Assembly (NCBI GenBank): GCA_037893225.1
Contig: JAZGUH010000184.1
Location: 186,001-250,000 of the forward strand
DNA: 64,000 bases
Reading direction: 5' to 3'
Source of the DNA: Hippasteria phrygiana
Taxonomy: Eukaryota > Echinodermata > Asteroidea > Valvatida > Goniasteridae
Positions within the stretch are counted from its first letter, which is position 1; every line of letters starts with the position of its first letter. Below, one piece after another: positions 45,601-56,348 of the stretch. Made by a program: the position numbers and the translations under genes. Below the pieces are notes generated by a model, which saw only the letters and a list, made by a program, of their open reading frames with translations, was not told where the DNA came from and did no database searches.

Positions 45601-45717
45601 AAGTTGGGACGGGAGAACTAATGATGGAAGGCCACTGGACAACTTCCATGATACAATGTGGTATTGATAAAAGAGGCTCAATGAAACAGCAGAGCATCGG
45701 ACATGAAGGAGTTCCAA
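45600..45717 (-). pseudogene. RT-tail-like relic at 5' junction
   Basis: The minus strand reads VSLSLFYQYHIVSWKLSSGL, resembling the RT C-terminal tails at 2.4 and 35.7 kb, and runs into the 5' end of the non-LTR element. The exact junction is uncertain. Confidence 0.5.
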
Positions 45718-46124
45718 GATTTCAAATAGGCCTATATATCTTTTATCTCATTATAGCAACAGTCTGTTAAAAAGTCATTTGAGGCCAAGTTCACTCCGTC
45801 TAGGCATGACACAATCCCTGTGCTCAATGTAACGCGGATTTAAAATGGCGTCTATAGACGTCATCCGGCCTGGTGCAAATGCAAACAACCGCACTGAACG
45901 CTACCATATTATTCCTAGTGTACAATGTACGTACATGCAGCTAACATTTTGCGAACTTCGTCTCGAGAAAATGCTACTAAGGTATGAGGGGGCCGGGGTT
46001 ATTGCTCAATATGGGGAACCCCAAAAGTGCATCTGCGCGTGCGCGTTGATTTGTTGCAAATAGCTGGCCTTGGCCGCCGGTCAAGTACAAGTGCGCATGC
46101 AAGCATGGAGGAATAAAACACACT

Positions 46125-46800
46125 GGATACTTTTACCTCCGATATGTCGGAGAAAATTGGCCCCCAAATCAGTCAAAAGATCGACATGGAGTAAGGAGGA
46201 GGTGAATGCTATATTGGACTGACAGCTCCATCCAAAGCCAGCTCGATGGAACGACGAGAAATAATAAGGTTTTCGTCAAAATAAGCGAAGCGTTGATGGC
46301 TGCCGGGCCGGGTTTCCAATTCGATCCGTAAATTCAGCAACGAACCTGCAGCATTGCGCATGCACGCGCACCACACACGTAACACGGTTCCTTCCTCCAT
46401 GGTTCATGCTACTTTCATTAAATTCTTTTACCTTTGATATGTCGTAGAAAATGGGCCCCAAATCAGACAAAAGACCGACATGGAGTGAGGAGGATTTGGG
46501 CTGACAGCTCCATCCAAAGCCAGCTCGGCGGAACGACCAGAATGCAATATAGGGGATTTTCCGATTCGACCCGTGTTGAACGGCCGGCCGTGTGTGTAGT
46601 GTGAAACGATCGCACAATACACGGGTCGAAACATTACACGTGTAGCAAAAATGCTGGCGCTGCGTTGAGTAGTGTGAAAAGGTAGCGTAATTGACCCGTG
46701 TTGACATTTTAAGAAGTCTACACGGGTCGGACCCGTGTCGGACCCGTGTCGGACCCGTGTAGATTTTAACACGGGTCGAACGTACATAGTGTGAAAAGGC
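46125..46800. repeat. about 294-bp direct duplication with ACCCGTGT repeats
   Basis: TTTTACC-x-x-x-GATATGTCG, CCAAATCAG and GACAGCTCCATCCAAAGCCA recur about 294 bp apart (46.13-46.40 and 46.42-46.56 kb). The second copy continues into direct and inverted copies of GACCCGTGT (46565-46790). Probably a fold-back transposon with variable repeats. Confidence 0.75.
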
Positions 46801-47177
46801 CTATTGTGCCAATCAAATCACAGAAGAGCTGCCGAGAAAACCAATATCGTTTTCCGCATAGCCGCGGTCATCGCAGATGAATAATTTTATTCCAATTGCA
46901 AACTCGCCCTTTTTTCCCTCTCCCTCCCCTCGCTTATGTATACACGGCGTGTGTTTACTGCACGCCATTCAAAAACTAATTTGGCACAATGCCGAAACGT
47001 GGAGCGGACACACGATCAATACTCGGAAATAGATAAGCTAGGAGTTGCTCGCAAATCAAAAGCGAAACGAGCAAGAATTTGTTTGTCTAGTGGCGGAGTC
47101 TCCGCTGCTCACAAAGGACCGCCTTCCTCACGAAAGGACCTCTACAATGGATACGCGTGCGGTCCCGTGTCTTTTCC

Positions 47178-47828
47178 TTATGCAGGCGTCACACTGTCCC
47201 GAAATTGACACCAGATGGCCATACGAATATGGAATTTTGAATTTCGCACGAAGATGGCCCCGAACTTGGTCAACAGCCAATCAACAGCCGAAGCAAGTAC
47301 GATGCCTACAGAAGGTCACACGATGGCACCCGAACCACACACGAAGGCAACACGAAGATGTGAATGTATTAAGTAGTTTACCAGCAGGACACACGAAGGA
47401 CACACGATGGCTACACGACGTCGTATTGCCTTCCTAAGACAATCGGGCAGCTTCTTGTTTCCTTCGTATTGTCTTCGTGAGGCGAAAAATGCCCGATGGC
47501 ACCGATGATCACACGAAGTAAAAGCGAAGATGACACGATTAGACATTATGCCCTCACGATGGCCTTACGAAGGGCAAAATGGGCACACGAATTCAACACG
47601 AAAATGAACCTTCGCAAGGTCCTTCGGCAATTTTTTGGCATGCCAAAGATTTTGCCACCGCTCACGAAGTTGCTGCCGGAGCCTGAGAAACTCCACCGGC
47701 GGTCATACGATGGCTTAAGATGCCCTCACGAATGGCCCGATGTTTTTACGATCAGAGCCGAATTTGAACATTTCCTTTATCGTGTGTCCATCTGGTGTCA
47801 ATTTCGGGACAGTGTGACGCAAGCATAA
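47178..47828. mobile_element. 651-bp element with about 45-bp TIRs
   Basis: Left arm TTATGCAGGCGTCACACTGT...; right arm complement ends at 47828, matching through CCCGAAATTGACACCAGATG with few differences. The interior is rich in ACACGAAG(G/A) and ACACGATGGC words on the plus strand and their complements. No transposase motif. No target-site duplication identified. Confidence 0.82.
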
Positions 47829-48339
47829 CGATAATGTGAGAATACCGCTTGGCAGGAATCGATTTTGCAACGGGGTTCGTTTTGTTTATAAGACAAACAA
47901 AATATGGAAGGAGAGGTGGAAGATAGCAATTGATATTTTCGTGTTCTGTAATTTGTTGCAGCCAGTCCGACTTTGTATCGATTTTGTTGGAGTCAATCCT
48001 CACTCAAAATTTGTTATTGCAAAATGAATTAGAAGCTACCTTCTACCTGGACTTGTCGGATGTTGTTCTGTATCAATTCATCAGACAGCCCACTATGCTG
48101 CAAAGCTACAGTACTGTATCACTTGACCAGAAGGCAGCCTAAACAATATTTCTGTTCCTTTAAATGACATTAAATAATGACTTCGTAAATTCAAGCTTAA
48201 CCAATTTGTCAACACAAAAGTGCACGTGGGTTTCCGGTCACGTGGTCTTTTCCAATATAGTGGCCACGGTGCTATTAGGCCTATTATGGAGGAATATGGA
48301 CATCCAGAAAATCAGTGTGAAGATGTAATTTGCACCGGG

Positions 48340-48508
48340 ATGATGTAAAAATTAGAAGACAGCTTTTGCCCTTTCCCGACGTAGTGTTATCAACCACTGT
48401 GCTCAGTGCTTTCTCAAGCGGGATTCGAACCCACGACCTCCTGCTTAGGAGTACGGACGTCTTAAGTTCTACTCGACCACCGAGTTTGCCGGTCGTCTGG
48501 CCGATTCG
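48340..48508 (-). mobile_element. tRNA-Ser-like SINE, copy 2
   Basis: The minus strand reads CTCGGTGGTCGAGTAGAACT (box A with a small insertion), then GTGGGTTCGAATCCCGCTTG (intact box B) and GAAAGCACTGAGCACAGTGG. Same family as 37.3 and 55.6 kb. Confidence 0.85.
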
Positions 48509-48936
48509 AATCCAATATAGGCCTACCGCGTAATCACCGAGAAGAGCTGTAGTCGGTATTAGATCCGGGGAAACATAAAAATATCCACTGACCGAACCTT
48601 TTACCGATTTCTGATTTGCAGTAACAAAAAGTTTTATATTCTTTATTCACCTAGCTCTCTTTGGTTTACTCACCAGTCGCGACACAACTGTCCTTTGAAT
48701 AATGAGTAGCCCGAAATTCTTAGCACCGAAAGGAAATGACGTAGATCACTACCGGTACCGGTAAGAATCACGTATGGATATAGTATTTGGATACCCGCTT
48801 ATTTCAAGTTTGAACAGAATAGGCCTACACCTTATTTCAAGTTTCAAACCAAATCGGGCGTTTTTGGCTACAGCTTTGTTTTTTGCCGTTGGCACAACTC
48901 TGTAGCCCCCCCCCCAAAAAAACAAAACAAATAACA

Positions 48937-51900
48937 ACTAGAGGTCTATGTTCTGTTTGATGAACAGAACATAGGGCTTTTCCGTATTATTTTGTATGAT
49001 GTCACTTCGACTTTTGCTTATTATTGACAAATCTAAGCACCAAGTTTCATGACGATTAGACCTACCTTTATGTCTTTCAAGAAATCATGCCTTTGATGAC
49101 GTCATTATGACGTCACAAATTGTTGTATTCATTTGAAATATGACCTAACAGACCTGTTACAAAAATAATTTCGAATTTAGCATGTTCCGTTAATGAGATA
49201 TTGGCTTAAATGTGCAAACAAAATAAAAAATAGAGGCAAGTGTTTGTGGACAAACACAGGGCTGTTTCGAATTTTTGTATTGTTAGTTTGGATGTCAAAT
49301 GTGTATGCAATATTTAAAGTTGTTTGTTAGTTAACAAAGACGGAGGGATGAAGATGTTGTTATTGGATGTGTGAAGGATTGGTTTAAAAAAAAGGAATCG
49401 TGTACAAATGCTATGGGAAATAGCCTAGCGAATGCCCCTTTAAGATGACATGTAATGACTTCATCATAACGTTATGTCAATTTTCATCTATGACACCGGG
49501 TGGCATACCTAGATAGTGTGTTTCAACTGAATCGGACTTGTACTTTTGTAGATATATGGCTTCGAAAAATGCCCCTTTAAGATGACGTCACGTGACATGT
49601 GATGACGTCATCATGACGTAAAAGTTCGGCACACATTGTGAGCAGTTGGGGTAAGTCTGCCAAGTTTAAAAGTAGCCAAAGTGGCCGGTAAGAAAGAAAA
49701 AGTTTGCAAATGCTATGGGCAATATTCTAGTGACTTGAAAAAAGAATTGTTTTATGACGTCATCATGACGTCACACAATTTTCGCTTTTTAGGGCATATC
49801 TTTGAGACGTACCAAAGCTGTATCAAAAATAATTTTGAAAATATCTTGTTTTGTTCGCTAGATATATTGAAAAGAATGTTACGATTTTAAAACTTCCAAA
49901 AATTTGCGACTTCAAAAAAGACTAGAAATCAACCCCTTTTATAAACAGCAAGCACATAATACCCATGGTTATCTGCCCGTCCCAGAATTCCTTTGTGTTA
50001 TATTGAATTTGGTCAACATTTTGAAATGGCTCTTATTACTTACTTAAGTGAGCCACGATCATGAAATTTTGGAATTGGGTACAGAAAAATTCAATGTATA
50101 CATTTTTGTAATCGAATTGACCGTTACATGCGTAAAAAAAAACCATATTTTTTATGACGTCATCATGACGTCACACAATTTTCGCTTTTTAGGGCATATC
50201 TTTGAGACATACCAAAGCTATAACAAAAAGATTTTTGAAAATGTCTTGTTTTGTTCGCTAGATATATTGAAAAGAATGTTACGATATAATTTTTTTAAAG
50301 ATTCAGCGACTTGAAAAAAGACTAGAAATCAACCCCTTTTATAAACAGCAAGCACATAATAGCCATGGTTATCTGCCCGTCCCAGAATTCCTTTGTGTTA
50401 TATTGAATTTGGTCAAAATTTTGAAATGGCTCTTATTTCTTACTTGAGTGAGCCACGATCATGAAATTTTGGAATTACGTACAGAAAAATTCAATGAATA
50501 CATTTTTGTAATCGGATTGACCCTTACTTGCGTTTAAAAAAAAAGATTTGTTGATTACGTCATCATGACGTCACAAAATTTTCGCCTTTTAGGGCAATAT
50601 CTTTGAGACATACCAAAGCTGTAACAAAAATAATTTTGAAAATATCTTGTTTTGTTCGCTAGATATATTGAAAAGAATGTTACGATTTTAAAACTTCAAA
50701 AATTTTGCGACTTGAAAAAAGACTAGAAATCAACCCCTTTTATAAACAGCAAGCACATAATACCCATGGTTATCTGCCCGTCCCAGAATTCCTTTGTGTT
50801 ATATTGAATTTGGCCTAAATTTTGAAATGGCTGCTATTTCTTACTTGAGTGAGCCACGATCATGAAATTTTGGAATTAGGTACAGGAAAATTCAATGTAT
50901 ACATTTTTGTAATCGGATTGACCCTTACATGCGTTTTAAAAAAAGAATTTGTTGATGACGTCATCATGACGTCACACAATTTTCGCCTCTTAGGGCATAT
51001 CTTTAAGACATACCAAACCTATAACAAAAATAATTTTGAAAATATCTTGTTTTGTTCGCTAGATATATTGAAAAGAATGTTACGATTTTAAAACTTCAAA
51101 AATTTTGCGACTTGAAAAAAGACTAGAAATCAACCCCTTTTATAAACAGCAAGCACATAATACCCATGGTTATCTGCCCGTCCCAGAATTCCTTTGTGTT
51201 ATATTGAATTTGGCCTAAATTTTGAAATGGCTGCTATTTCTTACTTGAGTGAGCCACGATCATGAAATTTTGGAATTAGGTACAGGAAAATTCAATGTAT
51301 ACATTTTTGTAATCGGATTGACCCTTACATGCGTTAAAAAAAAAACATATTTTTGATGACGTCATCATGACGTCACACAATTTTCGCCTTTTAGGGCATA
51401 TCTTTGAGACATACCAAACCTATAACAAAAAGAATTTTGAAAATATCTTGTTTTGTTCGCTAGATATATTGAAAAGAATGTTACGATTTTCAAATTTCAA
51501 AAATTCATAAAAAATCACGTGATGACGTCATCATGACGTCATTGTTCTACATACATCTATGCTATGAGGTCTTCATCTATGTTAAGTTTTATGGGAATAC
51601 GACTTTGTTTTCTGTTAAAAGTACAGGGCAGAAGGAACCATGTACAAAGTCTATGGGATTGGGTACCCAAAAAGAAAAAGAAAAAAGAAAAACTAGAGGT
51701 TTGTGTCTGTTTGAAACAGAACACAAGGCTTTTCCTCTTTTTTTGTTTTCCACCCTAAAACTTCAAGTTACGTTCTATGTTTGTGTTAAGTTTGATTAAG
51801 ATCTGATGTTTATAGTGAGTAAAGTGGTTTGTACAAAATTCGTGTACAAAGTCTATGGGATTTTGGATAGAACTGAAACATTCATAGACAATTAGCCGAT

Positions 51901-54174
51901 GACGTCATCATGACTTCACTTCGGATGTTACATTCTACTGGCACTATCTACCTTCCCACAATTTTTTTATGATACTCAGACCTATTCTTATATATGTTAT
52001 TAAAAAAAAACATTTTGATGACGTCATGATGACGTCACACATTTTCACATTTACGTGAAAGAATATAGGAGCTAACAAAGCTATTCCAAAAAGAATTTTG
52101 AATTTAGCATGTTCTGTTGATGAGATATGGCTTTAAGAAACTTTGACGGTTCAAAAACTTTAAAATTACTATAAAATCGTATGGTGACGTCATCATGACG
52201 TCACCTCAATTTTCATCTATAACACGTGGTGGCCCACCAACATACCAGGTTTAAAGGCAATCGGACATACGGTTCTCTAGATATGGGCCCTTGAAAAATG
52301 CACGTTTAGGATGACGTCACGTGACACGTGATGACGTCATCATGACGTCACGTTTCGGCATACATTTTCAGCTTAGGGTCTTTGTTTGTGTTAAGCCTGA
52401 TTAACATCTGTGGTTGTTTAGTGACCAAAGTGCCACTTACAAAATTCGTCTACAAAGTCTATGGGATTTGGGATAGAACTAAAAATTTCATAGAAAATCA
52501 GCCGATGACGTCATCATGACGTCACTTTGGATTTTACATGCTAGTAGCATTATCTACCTACCCAGCAATTTTTATGACGATCGAACGTACCCTTATATGT
52601 GTTTCAAAAAAGAACATTTTTGATGACGTCATGATGACGTCACACATTTTCCCATTTATGTGAAAGAATATAGGAGCTAACAAAGCTATTCCAAAAAGAA
52701 TTTTGGATTTAGCATGTTCTGTTCATGAGATATGGCTTTAAGAAACTTTAATGTTCAAAAACTTTAAAATTACTATAAAATCGTATGATGACGTCATCAT
52801 GACGTCACGTAAATTTTCATCTATAACACGTGGTGGTCTACCAACATACCGGGTTTAAAGGCAATCGGACCTACGGCTCTCTAGATATGGGCCCTTGAAA
52901 AATCATCTTTAAGATGACGTCACGTGACATGTGATGACGTCATCATGACGTAAAAGGTCGGCACACACTGTGAGCAGTTGGGGTAAGTGTCTGCCAAGTT
53001 TAAAAGTAGCCAAAGTGGCCGGTAAGAAAGAAAACGTTTACAATGCTATGGGCACTATTCAAGCGACTTGAAAACAGATTTATTTTATTACGTCATCATG
53101 ACGTCACACAATTTTCGCTTTTTAGACCATATCTTTGAAACATACCAAAGCTATAACAAAAAGAATTTTGAAAATATCTTGTTTTGTTCGCTAGATATAT
53201 TGAAAAGAATGTTACGATTTAAACAATTTAGAAATTCAGCGACTTGAAAAAAGACTACAAATCAATTCTTTTTATAAACAGCATGCACTTTTAAGCCATG
53301 GTTATCTGCCCTTCCCAGAATTCCTTTGTGTTATATTGAATTTGGTCTAAATTTTGAAATGGCTGCTATTTCTTACTTGGGTTAGCCACGATCATGAAAT
53401 TTTGGAATTAGGTAGAGAAAAATTCAATGTATACATTTTTGTAATCGAATTGACACTTACATTGGTTTAAAAAAAAAAAAAATTTGGATGACGTCATCAT
53501 GACGTCACACAATTTTCGCTTTTTAGGGCATATCTTTGAGACATACCAAAGCTATAACAAAAAGAATTTTGAAAATATCTTGTTTTGTTCGCTAGATATA
53601 TTGAAAAGAATGTTACGATTTTAAAACTTCAAAAATTCAGCGACTTGAAAAAAGACTAGAAATCAACCCCTTTTATAAACAGCAAGCACATAATACCCAT
53701 GGTTATCTGCCCGTCCCAGAATTCCTTTGTGTTATATTGAATTTGGTCTAAATTTTGAAATGGCTGTTATTTCTTACTTGAGTGAGCCACGATCATGAAA
53801 TTTTGGAATTAGGTACAGAAAAATTCAATGTATACATTTTTGTAATCGGATTGACACTTACATGCGTTAACAAAAAAACACATTTTTGATGAAGTCATCA
53901 TGACGTCACACAATTTTCGCTTTTTAGGGCATATCTTTGAGACATACCAAAGCCATAACAAAAAGAATTTTGAAAATATCTTGTTTTGTTCGCTAGATAT
54001 ATTGAAAAGAATGTTACGATTTTCAAAATTCAAAAAATCATAAAAAATCACGTGATGACGTCATTATGACGTCACTCTTCGGCATACAATTTCAGGTATG
54101 GGTCTATGTTTGTGTTAAGTTTAATTAAGATCTGAAAATTCGTGTACAAAGTCTATGGGATTTAGGATAGAACT

Positions 54175-54209
<35 letters not shown>

Positions 54210-54340
54210 AAGAAGAAGAAGAAGAAATAAAAAAAAAAAAATCAGAACAAAAACAAAGCCTTTTCCGACGGATTGTCGGAAAAGCCAAAAAAAATCTTAA
54301 CAGAAACAAAGGCTTTTCCGCAACTTTGCGGAAAAGCCAA
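48937..54340. repeat. mosaic array with TGACGTCA palindromes
   Basis: Two head-to-tail modules (about 48937-51690 and 51691-54240) each start AACTAGAGGT plus a hairpin plus GGCTTTTCC, and end TACAAAGTCTATGGGATT plus an A/G-rich tail. Inside are about 400-bp units (starts near 49773, 50174, 50575, 50975, 51376; 53107, 53508, 53909) and about 600-bp units (52017, 52620). Every junction carries one or two TGACGTCA palindromes, typically TGACGTCATCATGACGTCA; I count about 20 clusters. No open frame is conserved. Family not recognised. Confidence 0.9.
54181..54228. repeat. (AAG)n microsatellite
   Basis: About 16 GAA/AAG triplets at the 3' tail of the second array module. Confidence 0.95.
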
Positions 54341-54342
54341 TA
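54255..54342. repeat. paired GGCTTTTCCG hairpins
   Basis: GCCTTTTCCGAC/GTCGGAAAAGCC (loop GGATT) and GGCTTTTCCGCAA/TTGCGGAAAAGCC (loop CT) follow each other. The outer stem is shared while the inner stem pairs differ but stay complementary. Confidence 0.9.
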
Positions 54343-54515
54343 AAAATTAAAATGTGACCCAACCCAACAAAATGAGTCACAAGTCGCCAGAGCTATTTTT
54401 GACTTACAGCCCCTTAACATGACTTAGGCTAAATAGTGGAAATCAATGGGAACTGTCAAGGTTTTCACCCACATAATGTCCATATTCATTAGGATGTCAA
54501 ACCATATAAAAGTAT

Positions 54516-54803
54516 TGTAGCGCCGGTGCCGGTCGGTCGGCGGAGGGCGCTAGCACGGTACCACAGCGGAGCTGTTGCAGCGGAGCCCCTGCTGGTCGGC
54601 TGGGGAGGCCCGTTGCCGGGCGGCGCACGCGCAGTGACCCGTTTCCCCTAGCAACAAGCATTGTGTGATCTCCCACCATTTTGTGTGAAGTCTTGTGTGA
54701 TTTCACTGGTAAATACACGGCCTAGAGCCTTTAAGACCTGAAGAAAGTGTGCCGGAGTTCTCCTTTCAGGTGTAGAATAGTCCCGCGCACGGTCGACGCT
54801 ACA
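54516..54803. mobile_element. solo LTR
   Basis: 288 bp with 7-bp inverted ends TGTAGCG / CGCTACA, flanked by GTAT on both sides (54512-54515; 54804-54807). GC-rich first half, then CACTGGTAAATACACGGCC. No internal retroelement sequence on either side, so it is best read as a solo LTR from homologous excision. Confidence 0.8.
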
Positions 54804-54854
54804 GTATGCTCTTTCCAATGCAAGCAAAAACAAACAAACAAACAAACAAAAAGT

Positions 54855-55965
54855 AGAAAAAAATGACCGGAAGACTCATTTCGTAGGATCCGGTCACAAA
54901 TGATGTTTTATACGACACGCATATAGGCCGGATAAGAGTAAGAGATTATTAATTAAGCTAAACTTTCCTTTCATGTTGCGCCGGCACCAGAAAAACACAA
55001 TGCACAAATCAGAGTGCTATTTAGGCCTACGACACTCCATTCCCGATATTTTTTTACCGTATACATTTCGCTTGCGCAGCCGCAAACTAAATCAGACACG
55101 GAATGACGTCACGTTAAAATGCAATGGTAATGATTATCAAAGAGAATTGGAGAAGACAGGTCTTGGCACGGGAAAAACAGTTTAAAACTTTGAAATCAAC
55201 GTCCACAATCTACTATAAAATCGATCAATACAAATTAAACTCCGTCCCCAGGGCTAAAGCTAACATGGACTTTATAACCCCCGACCCTACGCGGTCTTAG
55301 CCGAGTTAATCAACAACAATACATTGCTAATTTATTTGGCCTCCGACCCTAAGCTTAGCTGTTGAAATTTGAATTCAAGCGATCTCGGTCACGTCTATGC
55401 GGGTATACATCAGCTTATTTGTCGATTTTGTTAACAGGACTGACGCTAGAGCTTAAACTAACCTCTAAGGATGGTGTGGTTTTGCCGTCGGCAAACAGTA
55501 AGTCTACAAGGATGGTCATTTAAGGAACAATTAACCTTTTCTCTAATTTTCTTTGGTGGTATAAGTTTCGCAATGGGCCCACAAAAGTTTGCAAAACGGC
55601 CCAGCCCACAGAACACATGCACTTGTCGACCCCGGCAAGCTCGGTGGTCGAGTGGTTAAGACGTCTGCACTAGTAAGCAGGAAGTCGTGGGTTCGAATCG
55701 CGCCCGGGTAAGCCTGTGAACTTTTCCACACAGGCTCTCGGAAAGCACTAAGTATACAGTGCTTCATATATTGCGTCGGGACAGGGCAAAAGAGAAAACA
55801 TCTCTGTTCTAATTTACATGCAGTTACGTCAGGCCAGCTAATTTTTTGATTTACATGCAGTTACCATTGAGATGCAAGCTTAGCACCAAATAATTTCTGC
55901 TGAGCAAAAATTAGCAGAGAACCAGTCACAAACAGTGCAAATCAGGTACAATTTTGGCTGGTACA
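54855..55965 (+). repeat. composite repeat, copy 2 (empty site)
   Basis: Inverted partner of 37140-40085 without the TTAA element: the sequence runs CTAGAGCTTAAACTAACCTC across the insertion point near 55450-55465. Carries the best-preserved SINE copy. Confidence 0.88.
55630..55810 (+). mobile_element. tRNA-Ser-like SINE, copy 3
   Basis: GGTGGTCGAGTGGTTAAGAC (box A) and GTGGGTTCGAATCGCGCC (box B) in a tRNA-like body from about 55633, followed by GAAAGCACTAAGTATACAGT and GTCGGGACAGGGCAAAAG. Part of the composite repeat. Confidence 0.85.
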
Positions 55966-55971
55966 TTTTTT

Positions 55972-56090
55972 CGGTAAATAGTGCCCGCCAAAAAAGTAAA
56001 AAAATATAAAAAGTGGTTACAATACAAGTGTCATTGTTCGCCCGACAGATATGCACCTATGAGTTTGTTCAGAACCTCATGCTTTACAAT
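55972..56090 (+). repeat. dispersed repeat shared with 34.2 kb
   Basis: Same word order as 34330-34195 on the minus strand. Confidence 0.85.
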
Positions 56091-56157
56091 GAATCGGAGC
56101 AGGGTCACATACATGCACATGCATACTCTACCAGGAAAATAATAAAAAAGAAACCAG

Positions 56158-56348
56158 ACAGTGGATGTGATTTTGGCAAGGTGTTAACACAAGATGTAAT
56201 CTTGGACTTTAACGACTTAATCCGGGATGTGATTTCTGGCTCGGATGTGATTTTGGTGGTGTGGATGTGATATTAGGTAATCCCTACCAAAATCACATCC
56301 AGGCGAGTCACCTTTCCATTTTTGTGGAGAAATCACATCCAGGCCGTT
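56158..56348. repeat. GGATGTGATTTTGG repeats, direct and inverted
   Basis: Four forward copies of GGATGTGAT(T) and two complements (AATCACATCC), forming a small fold-back. Confidence 0.75.

Noticed and set aside
46276..46787. Minus-strand frames of 119-143 codons
   Set aside because: Cover the duplicated 294-bp block and ACCCGTGT repeats; no known motif.
49681..51091. Recurrent 69-88-codon frames with TSHNFRFLGHIFETYQ
   Set aside because: Translation of the 400-bp array unit; stops differ among copies and there is no start or motif support.
54121..54420. 99-codon minus-strand frame with poly-Ser
   Set aside because: Poly-Ser is the (AAG)n microsatellite read on the other strand.
55633..55715. 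tRNA-Ser gene
   Set aside because: Good boxes A and B, but the same tail follows at two other loci and it lies inside a dispersed repeat: SINE.
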